A stretch of DNA of 64,000 nucleotides from NCBI GenBank assembly GCA_017398595.1, contig JAFQFR010000038.1, positions 58,082-122,081 on the forward strand. Reading direction: 5' to 3'. The notes below the pieces were generated by a model that saw only the letters and a list, made by a program, of their open reading frames with translations, was not told where the DNA came from and did no database searches. This document shows positions 25,240 through 33,924 of this stretch, piece by piece. The translations under genes were made by a program, and so were the position numbers. The number at the start of each line of letters is the position of its first letter. Position 1 is the stretch's first letter. Source of the stretch: Clostridia bacterium (GTDB lineage: Bacteria > Bacillota > Clostridia > Oscillospirales > CAG-272).

Positions 25240-25614
25240 TTACTTAACTTCAACTTCTGCGCCTGCAGCCTCGAGGTCAGCCTTGATCTTGTCTGCCTCT
25301 TCCTTGGAAACGCCTTCCTTCAGAGCCTTAGGAGCTGCCTCAACGAGGTCCTTAGCGTCCTTCAGGCCGAGACCGGTCAGCTCGCGAACAACCTTGATAA
25401 CGCCGAGCTTCTGTGCGCCGGCGCTCTTCAGGATTACGTCGAACTCAGTCTTCTCCTCAGCTGCGGGAGCTGCTGCGCCGCCAACTGCTGCAACTGCAAC
25501 GGGAGCTGCGGATACGCCGAACTCCTCCTCAAGTGCAGAAACCAGATCCTTGAGCTCAAGGATGGTAAGGGTCTTTATCTCTTCCAGAATGTTAGTGATC
25601 TTTTCGGTAGCCAT
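25240..25614 (-). CDS. rplL: 50S ribosomal protein L7/L12
   Basis: 124 residues. N-terminal dimerisation helices ([29 protein letters not shown]), an Ala/Val/Pro hinge, and the C-terminal domain [39 protein letters not shown] that recruits translation factors. Follows rplJ by 47 bases, the universal order. Codon use is strongly biased, as expected for a highly expressed gene. Confidence 0.98.
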   Translation of the reverse strand: MATEKITNILEEIKTLTILELKDLVSALEEEFGVSAAPVAVAAVGGAAAPAAEEKTEFDVILKSAGAQKLGVIKVVRELTGLGLKDAKDLVEAAPKALKEGVSKEEADKIKADLEAAGAEVEVK

Positions 25615-25661
25615 TTGTACTATCCTCCTATGAAAATATAAATATTTTTTGATTTAAAAAC

Positions 25662-26204
25662 TTACGCTTCTGCGGGAGCTGCTGCTTCCTCAGTAGCTGC
25701 GGGAGCTGCTTCGCCGTCCTTGTCGATAATAGCCTGCAATGCATAGCACAGACCATACAAAGGAGACTGCAAGCTGCCCAGAACCTTGCCGACCATAACC
25801 TCTTTAGAGGGCGTGTCAGCCAGTTCCTTTACGGTAGCAACGTCAACGACTGCACCGTCAACGAAACCTGCGCAGAACTCAAAGCTCTCAACCTTTTCGA
25901 CATACTCTTTCAGAATCTTTGCGGGAGCGATCGGGTCATCCTGGCTGATTGCCAGAGCGGTCATGCCGTGAAGGTATTCCTTCATTGCGCCGTAACCAAC
26001 CTCGTCACATGCTCTGCCCGTGATGGAATTCTTAATAACCGAGTATTCAACGCCTGCTGCTCTCAGAGCGGCACGCATCTTGGTATCGTCCTCAACGGTG
26101 ATACCCTCGTACTTTACGAGAACGCCGGAAGCTGCGGTTTTGAGTTTTTCGGCAAGTGCTGCTACTGTTGCCTGCTTTGCTTCAAGAATCTTCTTGCTTG
26201 GCAT
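25662..26204 (-). CDS. rplJ: 50S ribosomal protein L10
   Basis: 180 residues. Opens KKILEAKQATVAALAEKLKTAASGVLVKYEGITV, the L10 N-terminal RNA-binding domain, and ends in an Ala/Glu-rich helix that carries the L7/L12 dimers. It forms the stalk base of the large subunit. Preceded by an L10 leader with attenuator, so expression is set by L10(L12)4 binding to its own mRNA. rplK-rplA are not immediately upstream; an SbcC-like gene lies there on the same strand instead. Confidence 0.97.
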   Translation of the reverse strand: MPSKKILEAKQATVAALAEKLKTAASGVLVKYEGITVEDDTKMRAALRAAGVEYSVIKNSITGRACDEVGYGAMKEYLHGMTALAISQDDPIAPAKILKEYVEKVESFEFCAGFVDGAVVDVATVKELADTPSKEVMVGKVLGSLQSPLYGLCYALQAIIDKDGEAAPAATEEAAAPAEA

Positions 26205-26232
26205 AGTAATTTCACCTCCGTAAACTATGGAT

Positions 26233-26283
26233 AAAAAAATAAATCTTTCTACGATAAGACAGAGTCATACCGAAAGAAAGATT
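26233..26283 (-). terminator. Attenuator terminator in the L10 leader
   Basis: Minus strand: AATCTTTCT pairs with AGAAAGATT around an inner hairpin, followed by TATTTTTTT. Lies between the leader and the rplJ ribosome binding site. Confidence 0.75.
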
Positions 26284-26373
26284 ACAAACTTACATTTATA
26301 AAACATTCCTCGGCAGGAAAGCATCTGCATGCTTTTACCGTAACCTGCTGTCTTAGGTAACACAAGCATTATA
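26284..26373 (-). promoter_or_regulatory. Ribosomal protein L10 leader with consensus promoter region
   Basis: The minus-strand transcript carries the L10-leader hallmarks: CCTAAGACAGCAGG near its 5' end and CCTGCCGAGG about 45 bases on, which pair to make the L10 binding stem. Known family: ribosomal L10 leader of Bacillota. Confidence 0.85.
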
Positions 26374-26396
26374 CCAACCCATTTTCACTTTGTCAA
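26368..26396 (-). promoter_or_regulatory. Consensus sigma-A promoter of rplJ-rplL
   Basis: On the minus strand TTGACA (26396-26391), 17 bases, TATAAT (26373-26368): perfect at both hexamers. Confidence 0.9.
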
Positions 26397-26420
26397 GCAT
26401 TTTTTGAAAAAAGTTTAAAA

Positions 26421-26458
26421 AATTTAAAACAGGATCACACGCGGGGCATGTGATCCTG
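26421..26458 (-). terminator. Terminator of the SbcC-like gene
   Basis: CAGGATCACA/TGTGATCCTG stem (26430-26458); on the minus strand it is followed by TTTTAAATTTTTT. Confidence 0.85.
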
Positions 26459-26480
26459 CTTTATTCTGTGTTCTCCGCGT

Positions 26481-28733
26481 TTACAGTTCGATCAGATTGT
26501 ACGCGCCGACGGTGTCGGCGATCTTTTCTTCGCGGGTGTGGCAGGTGAGCACGAGCGACTGCGTGTCCTCGGCAGCGAGCGCCATCAGGATGCGCAGCAT
26601 CTGCTTCGTGCGGTTATCATCCGTGTGCGCAAAGCTCTCGTCGAGGATCAGCGGCAGCTTCTCCTCTTTGCAGAGCAGGTCGGCAAGGGCAAGGCGCAGG
26701 GCAAAGTAGGCGCTCTCGCGCGTACCCTTCGAGAGATATGCCGCGTCGTGCGCGCCGCCCTCGGAGAGGTAGCTCAGCGTGATCGCACCGTCCACGCCGA
26801 GCTCGCTGTATTTGCCGTCGGTCATGACCGCCATCAGCTTGCCCGCGTAGTCGGCAAGGCGCGGCGAGATGCGGGTGCGCAGAAATGCCGATGCATTCTC
26901 GATCGAGCGCATGGCAAGCTCGGCGGCGTCATATTTCGCCTTTGCCGCGCGCTCCTTTTTGCAGAGCGCATCCAATGCCGCGCGCAGCAGGGCGGGATTT
27001 TCCACCGTGGCGTGCAGGGCGGCAAGCGATTTTTCCAGTTCGCCGCGTTTGATCTCGAGCGCCGAGATCGCGTTTTCGCAGAAATCGCGTTTGCGGCTGT
27101 ATTCGGTGATGTCCAGCTTCTCAAACACGGTCAGATCGCCGACGGCGCTGAGCATTTTCTCCACCGATTCGCGGTCGTATGCCGCGGTCTCGGTGCGGAG
27201 CTGTTTTTTGCGGTCGGCAAGCAGCGCCGCCTTGGACGCGAGCGCTTCACTCTGTGCGATATACTGCTCCACCGCGCCGAACAGCGCGTCGGGGTCGCCG
27301 CCGTCGCCGTGCAGGCGTGCCGCCTCGGCGTGCAGGGCTTCTTTGAGCGTTTCCAGTCGGTTTTCCTCGGTGGCGAGCAGTGCTCTTGCCGCACTCTCGT
27401 CCTCGCGCGCCTTGGCAAGCGCCTCGGTCTTGCGCGCCGCGCTCTCCTCGGTCTCACGCACCTTTTCGAGCAGGGCATACGCACTCGTCACGCCGAAGGA
27501 CTTCAGCAATCGGTCGGTGCTTTTCTTTTTCAGAATGCCAAACACCAGCAGCAAAGCGCCGATCAGTGCGCCGACCGCCGCAGCGGCATACAAAGCGCTC
27601 TCCATGCGCATCAGGTACACGACGCAGCCGCCGATCACGGCAAGCAGCAGCAGGACGATGCCCGCAGCCGTCAGCACTTTGGTCGTCTTTTGCGCACCCG
27701 ATACCTTTTCGGCACTCTTTTCGAGGGATACGGTATCGCGGCTCTCGGTTGCGGCTTCCTCTGCCGCCGCGCGGGCACGCGCCGCGTTTTCGGCTTTTTC
27801 TTTGGACGCGCGCACCTGGAGATCTGCCGCGCGCATCTGCTCGGCGGTCTGGCGCAGTCTGCCCAGGTACTCGCCGTCGGGTGCAAAGCCGTCAAAGGTC
27901 TTTTCCATCGCTGCCGTCTCCTCGGCGAGCGCGTTTTCCTCGGCGATCGTCTCGTCGAGCCGCGCAAAGCGCGTGTGCGCGATGTAGTTGTCGTACAGCT
28001 CGCAGAGCTTGCGCGCGCGGTTGTATTCGGTCTTGTTGTCGGCAATGCGGCGCTGCGTTTCGAGCAGGCTGCCTTCCTTGGCGATGATCTCGCTGTTGTC
28101 CGAAAGCGCCTTGTTCAGGCGTTCTTCGAGCGCTTCGCGCTCCTCTGCGAGGTCATAGAGCATGCCGCCCTTGCCGTTTTTATGCCGCAGGCTCACGCGC
28201 AAGGCATCCAGCTTTTTGAGCGCCTTGTCGGTGCTGACCGTTTCGTCTGCCGAAAAGAGCAGATTTTCGATCGCCGCGCCGAGGTCAGCGCCGCCCGTGT
28301 AGCCCTCGCCCTCCTGCGAGATGTAAGCGATCTTTTTGAACACGTGTTCGGGGATGCCGAGCAGTGCCTCGCCCGCGTTTTCGCCCTTGAACACCTGCGT
28401 CTTTTTATCAAGGTCGCTGACGGAAAGGCTCTCGCGGAAGCCGCTCTGCGTCTGATTGATCGTGCGGTCAATGCGATAGCGTCCCGCCGCCGTGCGCAGC
28501 TCCATGTAGCCGCCGAACGACGTGTCGCCGAACGAAAGATAGCGCTGCCGCTCGGGAATGGTACCGTCCACGCCGCGTGCCGCCGCGCCGTAGAGCATAA
28601 ATTTGATAAACTCTGCCAGCGTGCTCTTGCCGCTCTCGTTGTCGCCGCGCAGGATGTTCACGCCCGACGAAAACTCCAGCGTCAGATCGCGCTTGCCCAT
28701 GAAGGAGTCGATATGTATTTTTTCAATTCTCAT
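26481..28733 (-). CDS. SbcC/Rad50-like ATPase with two membrane helices (YhaN type)
   Basis: 750 residues. The Walker A GDNESGKST (30-38) opens an ABC-type half-site, and the C-terminal half-site has KLPLILDESFAHTDDNR (Walker B and D-loop). Long coiled coils lie between. In the middle are two hydrophobic segments at about 353-375 and 379-401, so the protein is probably membrane-tethered, as known for Bacillus YhaN. With the partner phosphoesterase 12 bases upstream it forms an SbcCD/YhaNO-like nuclease complex for DNA end or hairpin processing. The coiled coil is shorter than in SbcC, and I see no CxxC zinc hook. Confidence 0.85.
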   Translation of the reverse strand: MRIEKIHIDSFMGKRDLTLEFSSGVNILRGDNESGKSTLAEFIKFMLYGAAARGVDGTIPERQRYLSFGDTSFGGYMELRTAAGRYRIDRTINQTQSGFRESLSVSDLDKKTQVFKGENAGEALLGIPEHVFKKIAYISQEGEGYTGGADLGAAIENLLFSADETVSTDKALKKLDALRVSLRHKNGKGGMLYDLAEEREALEERLNKALSDNSEIIAKEGSLLETQRRIADNKTEYNRARKLCELYDNYIAHTRFARLDETIAEENALAEETAAMEKTFDGFAPDGEYLGRLRQTAEQMRAADLQVRASKEKAENAARARAAAEEAATESRDTVSLEKSAEKVSGAQKTTKVLTAAGIVLLLLAVIGGCVVYLMRMESALYAAAAVGALIGALLLVFGILKKKSTDRLLKSFGVTSAYALLEKVRETEESAARKTEALAKAREDESAARALLATEENRLETLKEALHAEAARLHGDGGDPDALFGAVEQYIAQSEALASKAALLADRKKQLRTETAAYDRESVEKMLSAVGDLTVFEKLDITEYSRKRDFCENAISALEIKRGELEKSLAALHATVENPALLRAALDALCKKERAAKAKYDAAELAMRSIENASAFLRTRISPRLADYAGKLMAVMTDGKYSELGVDGAITLSYLSEGGAHDAAYLSKGTRESAYFALRLALADLLCKEEKLPLILDESFAHTDDNRTKQMLRILMALAAEDTQSLVLTCHTREEKIADTVGAYNLIEL

Positions 28734-28745
28734 GTCGTTGCTCCT

Positions 28746-29876
28746 TTATTCCGTAATGTTTCTGCCCTCAAGCGCAGCCAGTCCGAGCTTGAGTGCCGCG
28801 GACGCAGTCGCGCGCTCCTCGGGCGTGCCGCCCGTCAGCAGGGGCAACAGCTCGCGGTAGAGCTCGCCGCGCATGGTCAGGTCGTTTTCCAGCATGCCGC
28901 CGTCAAAGGTGGGACTGGTTCTGTCGTCGATCTCGAGCAGGAAGAGTCCGCGCACCGCGCTTTCCAGACGCGAAAGGTTGTCGAGCGAGGGCGCGACCGA
29001 GCCCTGCAGCGTGACGCGCAGAAGCGTCTCCTCGGTGTATTTTTTCTCCTTGATGAGCGCGTCGATGCGCTCTGCCACCTCGGGAAGCGTCGCACAGCCG
29101 CTGATGTCCAGCTTGTCCCACTCGTAGTGGCGGCGCGCGATGTTCTTGCGCTTGACCGTAACGGCGTGGTTGCCGCCCGTCTTTGCCTCGATGAAGTAGA
29201 TGCCGCCCTTGCCGCACTCGTCAAAGCTGCGTCCCTCGACAAAGCCCGAATAGGACCAGGTCACGTCGCCCTCGCGGCAGAGCTCGGGCGTCTTGTGAAT
29301 GTGGGAAAATCCGCTGTAATGCGCGCCGAAGTGTACAACGTCCTCTTTGGTCACGGGGCAATAGGTCGAGAGCGGGGACGCCATGTCGCAGTGCCCGCAG
29401 ACCAGATGCAGCCGTCCGTTGTCGTCGGCGCTCTTGCCCGCGAGCGGACTTTCGGTGAGCGAGGGGGCGCAGAATGCCCAGCCGTAGACCTCGGTGTTCA
29501 GATCGTCAAAGACGAAGCGCTGGAGTCCCTCCGAGGTGAACACGCAGACATTTTTCGGCAGCTTGCCCGATGCGTACAGGCTGCCGCGCGTGTAGGGATC
29601 GTGGTTGCCGGGTGCGATCACGAAGCGGCAGTCGGGCAGGCTCGCAAACTGACTGCAGAGCAGCTCGACGGTCTCTGTGGTGGCGTAGCCGTCGTCGAAC
29701 AGGTCGCCCGAGATCAGCACGATGTCCGCGGCAACCTCTTTGATATAATATAATATGGAAGTAAACGTCGCGCGCAGCTCGCGGCGGCGGATCTCACTCT
29801 TGTCCACGCCGAGCGAGGAAAAGGGAGAATCGAGGTGCAGATCTCCCATGTGGATGATGCGGATGGTGTCCTTCAA
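28746..29876 (-). CDS. Metallophosphoesterase, SbcD/YhaO-like nuclease
   Basis: 376 residues from a TTG start (AAGGAG 8 bases upstream). Calcineurin-fold motifs: HMGDLHLD (D-x-H), ISGDLFDDG, PGNHDPY, CGHCDMA and GFSHIHK. The order and spacing match the Mre11/SbcD exonuclease family, with a C-terminal region that contacts the ATPase. First gene of the two-gene operon with the YhaN-like ATPase. A role in double-strand-break or stalled-fork processing is inferred from the family. Confidence 0.88.
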   Translation of the reverse strand: MKDTIRIIHMGDLHLDSPFSSLGVDKSEIRRRELRATFTSILYYIKEVAADIVLISGDLFDDGYATTETVELLCSQFASLPDCRFVIAPGNHDPYTRGSLYASGKLPKNVCVFTSEGLQRFVFDDLNTEVYGWAFCAPSLTESPLAGKSADDNGRLHLVCGHCDMASPLSTYCPVTKEDVVHFGAHYSGFSHIHKTPELCREGDVTWSYSGFVEGRSFDECGKGGIYFIEAKTGGNHAVTVKRKNIARRHYEWDKLDISGCATLPEVAERIDALIKEKKYTEETLLRVTLQGSVAPSLDNLSRLESAVRGLFLLEIDDRTSPTFDGGMLENDLTMRGELYRELLPLLTGGTPEERATASAALKLGLAALEGRNITE

Positions 29877-30102
29877 GTTTCCATCTCCTTTGGTGGGTGT
29901 TTGTTGTCATAGCATAAGTACAGCGAATTTGCCGTATTTTATTAAAATCGATGGCGCACAGCCATCGAGGCAAATTCATAATGCGGCGGAACTGCAGTGC
30001 AAGTATGCAGTTGGACAGCGCCGCTATTATTATATCATAAAATGAAAGAAAGAAAAAGACTTTTATAAGAGAAATGAAAGTTTATGCGGATGCAGTAATC
30101 CT

Positions 30103-30531
30103 GTAGGGGCGGCTATCAGCCGCCCGCATGTACGACATCTCCGCCCGAGATCCGCGGGACGTCGAGGACGCCTGTCCCCTACGGCACCACTACTTGTCAT
30201 CCCGAGCGTAGCCGAGGGATCTTGTGGTGGTGTGGGCATCGTCGAAAGGCGACAGAACACAAAGTCATTATTCGCGATCGGTCAGGGTCGCCTTGATGAC
30301 CAAGGGCGGGTTTATACGAAGATCGTTGTTGTAACGCCGTAGGGGAGGGGTCTCCCCTCCCGTTTTATACAACATCAAATCGCAGCTTTTCGGGAGGCGA
30401 AACGCCTCCCCTACCAATGTACCATTTACGCGCATCGTAATGGCAACACACCCACCGTAGGGGAGGGGTTGCCCCTCCCGCATATACCACCATCGCACCA
30501 AGGCAAACGGGCGGATACTATCCGCCCCTAC
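30103..30531. repeat. Cluster of six REP palindromes in alternating orientation (BIME-like)
   Basis: 30103-30124 (+, stem GGGGCGGCT/AGCCGCCC), 30156-30182 (-, ACGTC type), 30339-30362 (+, GGGGAGGGG/CCCCTCCC), 30391-30414 (-, GGGAGGCG/CGCCTCCC), 30457-30480 (+), 30509-30531 (-, GGGCGGATA/TATCCGCCC). All share the GTAG foot on one side. The 760-base gap (29877-30639) has no gene that I can support; a TGTCATCCCGAGCG-type repeat lies at about 30189-30225. Confidence 0.85.
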
Positions 30532-30575
30532 GGTGGCTGTGCGTACATTTCTCGCGCGGCGCATGCACTTTTGCA

Positions 30576-30604
30576 TTGCCATGCGCGCGCATTTGTGCTA
30601 CAAT
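30576..30604 (+). promoter_or_regulatory. Sigma-A promoter of the AEC transporter
   Basis: TTGCCA 30576-30581, 17-base spacer, TACAAT 30599-30604. Confidence 0.65.
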
Positions 30605-30639
30605 AGAGCCATCTTATTTTTCCCAAGAGGTCACAAGCA

Positions 30640-31626
30640 ATGGATTCCTTTCTTTTTGCACTGAACGCGGTCGCGCCCATCGTACTCATGGTGGCGATCG
30701 GTTATCTTCTCAAAAAATTCGGCTTCATGCGCGCGGAGTTTTCCAAGGCGGCAAATAAACTCGTCTTTCGCATCCTTCTGCCCGCGATGCTCTTTCTCAA
30801 TGTCTATAAGATCGAGGACATCAGCAGTATCGACTTCGGCTTCATGCTCTACGGCGCGGGCGGTCTTGTCGTCGTGTTCCTGCTCGCCATCCCCGCGGTA
30901 TGCATGGCTACGAAAATACCCGAGCGGCGCGGCGTGCTGGTGCAGGCTGCTTTCCGCTCCAACTACGCGCTGATCGGTCTGCCGCTCGCCGGATCGCTGT
31001 TCGGCGAAGAGGGTGAAGCAGTCGCAACCCTGCTCTCCGCCGCAGTCATCCCCATGCTCAACATCCTCGCGGTCATCAGCCTGTCGATCTTCAAGCAGGG
31101 CGCGGATAAACCGAGCGTGAAAAAGATCCTGCTCGGCATCGTCAAAAATCCGCTGATCCAGAGCATTGTCCTCGGCGTTGCGGCGCTCGGCATCCGCGCA
31201 CTGTTCGTTCGGTACGGCATTTCCTTCCGCCTTGCAAACGTCACGCCCGTGTATACCGTGCTCGGCTATCTCTCCAACATCGCAACGCCGCTGGCGCTGC
31301 TGGTGCTGGGTGCGCAGTTTGAGTTCTCGGCGGTCAAGGCGCTGTGGCGCGAGATCGTGTTCGGCACGATCGCACGCACGGTGATCGTGCCCATTTTAGC
31401 GCTCGGCATCGCCTACTTTGTCTTCGGTTCGCACTTCAGCGGCGCGCATTTTGCCGCATTCGTCGCCGTATTTGCCACGCCCGTGGCGGTCTCCAGTGTG
31501 CCGATGGCGCAGGAAATGGGCAGTGACGCGGCACTGGCGGGGCAGCTCGTCGTATGGACGGCGATCGGCTCGACCGTGTCGATCTTCCTTGCATCCTTCC
31601 TGCTGCGCCTGGCAGGTGTGTTTTAA
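30640..31626 (+). CDS. AEC (auxin efflux carrier) family transporter
   Basis: 328 residues, about 10 hydrophobic segments. It opens FLFALNAVAPIVLMVAIGYLLKKFGF; the AEC hallmark FRSNYALIGLPLAGSLFGEEG (an N-x-x-x-x-G-x-P site) and a second half ATPVAVSSVPMAQEMGSDAALAGQLVVWTA follow. Bacterial members export or import small organic anions such as malate; the substrate here is unknown. GAGG ribosome binding site, own promoter and terminator. Confidence 0.9.
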   Translation: MDSFLFALNAVAPIVLMVAIGYLLKKFGFMRAEFSKAANKLVFRILLPAMLFLNVYKIEDISSIDFGFMLYGAGGLVVVFLLAIPAVCMATKIPERRGVLVQAAFRSNYALIGLPLAGSLFGEEGEAVATLLSAAVIPMLNILAVISLSIFKQGADKPSVKKILLGIVKNPLIQSIVLGVAALGIRALFVRYGISFRLANVTPVYTVLGYLSNIATPLALLVLGAQFEFSAVKALWREIVFGTIARTVIVPILALGIAYFVFGSHFSGAHFAAFVAVFATPVAVSSVPMAQEMGSDAALAGQLVVWTAIGSTVSIFLASFLLRLAGVF

Positions 31627-31642
31627 GGTGTCGAATCTCATC

Positions 31643-31675
31643 AAAACAGGCATCCCGAGGGATGCCTGTTTTCTC
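31643..31675. terminator. Bidirectional terminator between the AEC and SGNH genes
   Basis: AAAACAGGCATCC/GGATGCCTGTTTT with short loop, then CTCTTT. Confidence 0.85.
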
Positions 31676-31676
31676 T

Positions 31677-33788
31677 TTACTTTGTGATCGTTGCAGTCGA
31701 GGTTGCGCCGTCCCATGTGACGGTCGCGCCGAGGGTCTCGGCGACGAAACGCACGGGCATATAGGTGCGGTCCTTTTCGATAAACGCGGGGGAATCCAGC
31801 GGTACCGCCTGCCCGTTGACGGTGGCAGTCGCGGCGCCGACGGTGATTTTGATCTTGGTGTCCGCCGTTGTCAGCGTTGCGGTCGAGGTCGCGCCGTCCC
31901 AATCGATCGACGCGCCGAGCGCTTCGGCAACATAGCGTACCGGCAGCATCGTGCGGCTGTTTGCGATAATGGGGGCAACATCCATGGTCTTTTTCTCGCC
32001 GTTGAGGGTATATTCGGTCTTGCCGAGCGTCATTTGGAGCGTGACGCCGACCGCGTCGGACTTGCCCATGACCGTATCCAGTGCGGCTTTGGTGCGCCCG
32101 TTCAAAACAGCGTAGGCAGTCGTGTTGAAATGCTGCGTATCGGCAAAGAAGCTCTCATCCAGGCTGCCGTCTGCGGTCATGGGGATGTCATGCCCCTCGA
32201 TGATCGTGAGCCAATCCGCATTCTCGGTAGCGTAGCCGCGGTAGAGCGCGTTCAGATCCAGCACTTTGTCCTTGTATTTTTCGATGCGCGCGGGCTGGAA
32301 CCATTCGGTGATGAGGAAGATGCGCACATCGGGATTTTTTGCGCGCAGTTTGGCAAAAATCGTGGAAAGTGTGCGCAGTGTCGCGGCGTTTTCGTATTTG
32401 GCAAGGTCGTTGGAACCCGACATCACGATGACGGTGTCCGCGTCATAAGAAGCAATCTCATTTATCAAACTGCTCCAATAGGGCGTATTCGAGCCGCCCA
32501 CACCGAGATTGGCTACCGTGCCGTAGTCGGCAAGAACCTCTGCCGCGTGGATCCAGCGCTGCATGTGTGAGTGCCCCCAGATCACGATGTCGGCTTTATC
32601 GGGGTCACAAACACTCGAGGTCGCAAAATTGAGAATCGCACAATCGGGTGCCGAGGCAAAGACGCCGACACCCGTACCGGTAAGCGGCTGTGCATCGGTG
32701 TAGGCAATCAGGCATTTGTCATTGAGATAGCCGTAGATCACACCGTCTTTGAACACCGCGCGAAGCTCGCCCGCACCGTACGGACCGATGCCCATCGCCG
32801 AGAGTGAAGTCGCCTTGAGCTGTACATCTCTGCCGCCTACCATCTTGGAAAGGCGGATCTTTTTGTCGCCGGTCACAGCAAGCTTGTAATACGAATTGTC
32901 TGTCGCAGAGTAGTTGAACAGAATATCGGTATACTGTGTTCCGGGCAGGAATACATCGGCTTTGACCGTGCCTGCGGCAAGCTCGGTATCCTTGTGTACG
33001 GCGACCGAATTGTACGCCGTGGAGTCCACGCGATCGGTGCCGCTCTGTGCAAATCCGCCCGAAACGGCGGTGAAGGCCTCGCCCCCGTCAAGCGGCAATG
33101 TAGATACCGTGAGGTTGTCAAACGCGCACTTGCGGCAGTCGAGCACGCCGTTTACGATCTTCGAATACGCCATGAGACCGAACGCGCCCGAGGTATGCTC
33201 GCCGTTGATGCCCGACCAGGTCAGCAGCTCCATGCCGCTGTCGAGATCGCTGATCGAAAACTGCACGAGATCGCCGCGCACCGCCATTTCGAGGTGCAGG
33301 TTGTCCCCGGGATTGAAGTGCTGTGAGGAAACAAAAAGGTTGGGCGCGGTCTTGCCGTCAGCGGCGGTGGAGCGCAGCGCACCCTTCGTGCCCTCGGAGC
33401 TGACGAACGCGTTGTAGCCCATGTACCCCTGCACGAGCGTGGTGTCAATGCGGCTGAGATCCGAGCCGACGATCAGTCCCGCGGCAGTCTGCACGTTGTA
33501 GAGATCGACCTCGACCACATAGTCGGTGAGCCTCTGCAGCGAGGCGTCGCTGCCGGTATATAATATGTAGGTATTCGTCGCCTGCGTATAGGAGAGCAGG
33601 CGCGCCTGCCCATCCACGACGCCCCATGTGCCGCGGTATTGGGTAAAATCCCGCAGCGCATCCGCACTGTCAAAGGTGTTCCGATAGACCACAGTCCCCG
33701 CGGACGTGTCGATGGTCTTGTTGGGGTGCGCCGCAAAAGCGCTGATGGAAAGGATCGCCGCGAGGATACAGAAAACGAGTTTTTTCAT
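31677..33788 (-). CDS. Secreted multidomain SGNH hydrolase with two copper-amine-oxidase-N-like repeats
   Basis: 703 residues. A signal peptide covers about 1-20. Residues 25-395 look like two jelly-roll/laminin-G-like beta domains (YRNTFDSADALRDFTQYRGTW; DILFNYSATDNSYYKLAV). An SGNH esterase domain follows with GHSH (405-408, the nucleophile serine block), GVGGSN (429-434), GSND (458-461) and DTQHFN (Asp-His block). The C-terminus has two repeats of the copper amine oxidase N-terminal-like stalk, each with MLPVRYVAEALGASIDW-type sequence. Likely a surface carbohydrate esterase or lipase-like enzyme on glycans (inference). The start is fixed by GGAGG 7 bases upstream, and the promoter is clear. 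Confidence 0.82.
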   Translation of the reverse strand: MKKLVFCILAAILSISAFAAHPNKTIDTSAGTVVYRNTFDSADALRDFTQYRGTWGVVDGQARLLSYTQATNTYILYTGSDASLQRLTDYVVEVDLYNVQTAAGLIVGSDLSRIDTTLVQGYMGYNAFVSSEGTKGALRSTAADGKTAPNLFVSSQHFNPGDNLHLEMAVRGDLVQFSISDLDSGMELLTWSGINGEHTSGAFGLMAYSKIVNGVLDCRKCAFDNLTVSTLPLDGGEAFTAVSGGFAQSGTDRVDSTAYNSVAVHKDTELAAGTVKADVFLPGTQYTDILFNYSATDNSYYKLAVTGDKKIRLSKMVGGRDVQLKATSLSAMGIGPYGAGELRAVFKDGVIYGYLNDKCLIAYTDAQPLTGTGVGVFASAPDCAILNFATSSVCDPDKADIVIWGHSHMQRWIHAAEVLADYGTVANLGVGGSNTPYWSSLINEIASYDADTVIVMSGSNDLAKYENAATLRTLSTIFAKLRAKNPDVRIFLITEWFQPARIEKYKDKVLDLNALYRGYATENADWLTIIEGHDIPMTADGSLDESFFADTQHFNTTAYAVLNGRTKAALDTVMGKSDAVGVTLQMTLGKTEYTLNGEKKTMDVAPIIANSRTMLPVRYVAEALGASIDWDGATSTATLTTADTKIKITVGAATATVNGQAVPLDSPAFIEKDRTYMPVRFVAETLGATVTWDGATSTATITK

Positions 33789-33819
33789 GCGGATACCTCC
33801 ATGTACTGTTTTGTAGAGC

Positions 33820-33848
33820 ATTCTAACACAACTTGGCATATTTTTCAA
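33820..33848 (-). promoter_or_regulatory. Sigma-A promoter of the SGNH gene
   Basis: On the minus strand TTGAAA (33848-33843), 17 bases, TAGAAT (33825-33820). Confidence 0.7.
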
Positions 33849-33866
33849 CATTTGCCGTGTACTTGA

Positions 33867-33895
33867 TTGACTTTTTATACAAAACGCCTTAAAAT
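33867..33895 (+). promoter_or_regulatory. Sigma-A promoter of the serine hydrolase gene
   Basis: TTGACT 33867-33872, 17-base spacer, TAAAAT 33890-33895. Confidence 0.75.
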
Positions 33896-33924
33896 ATATG
33901 CAGAACGACCGTAGGAGGAAACGT

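Noticed and set aside
26538..29753. 1071-codon open frame opposite the SbcC/SbcD-like genes
   Set aside because: Antisense to two clear domain proteins; an artefact of GC-rich codon third positions.
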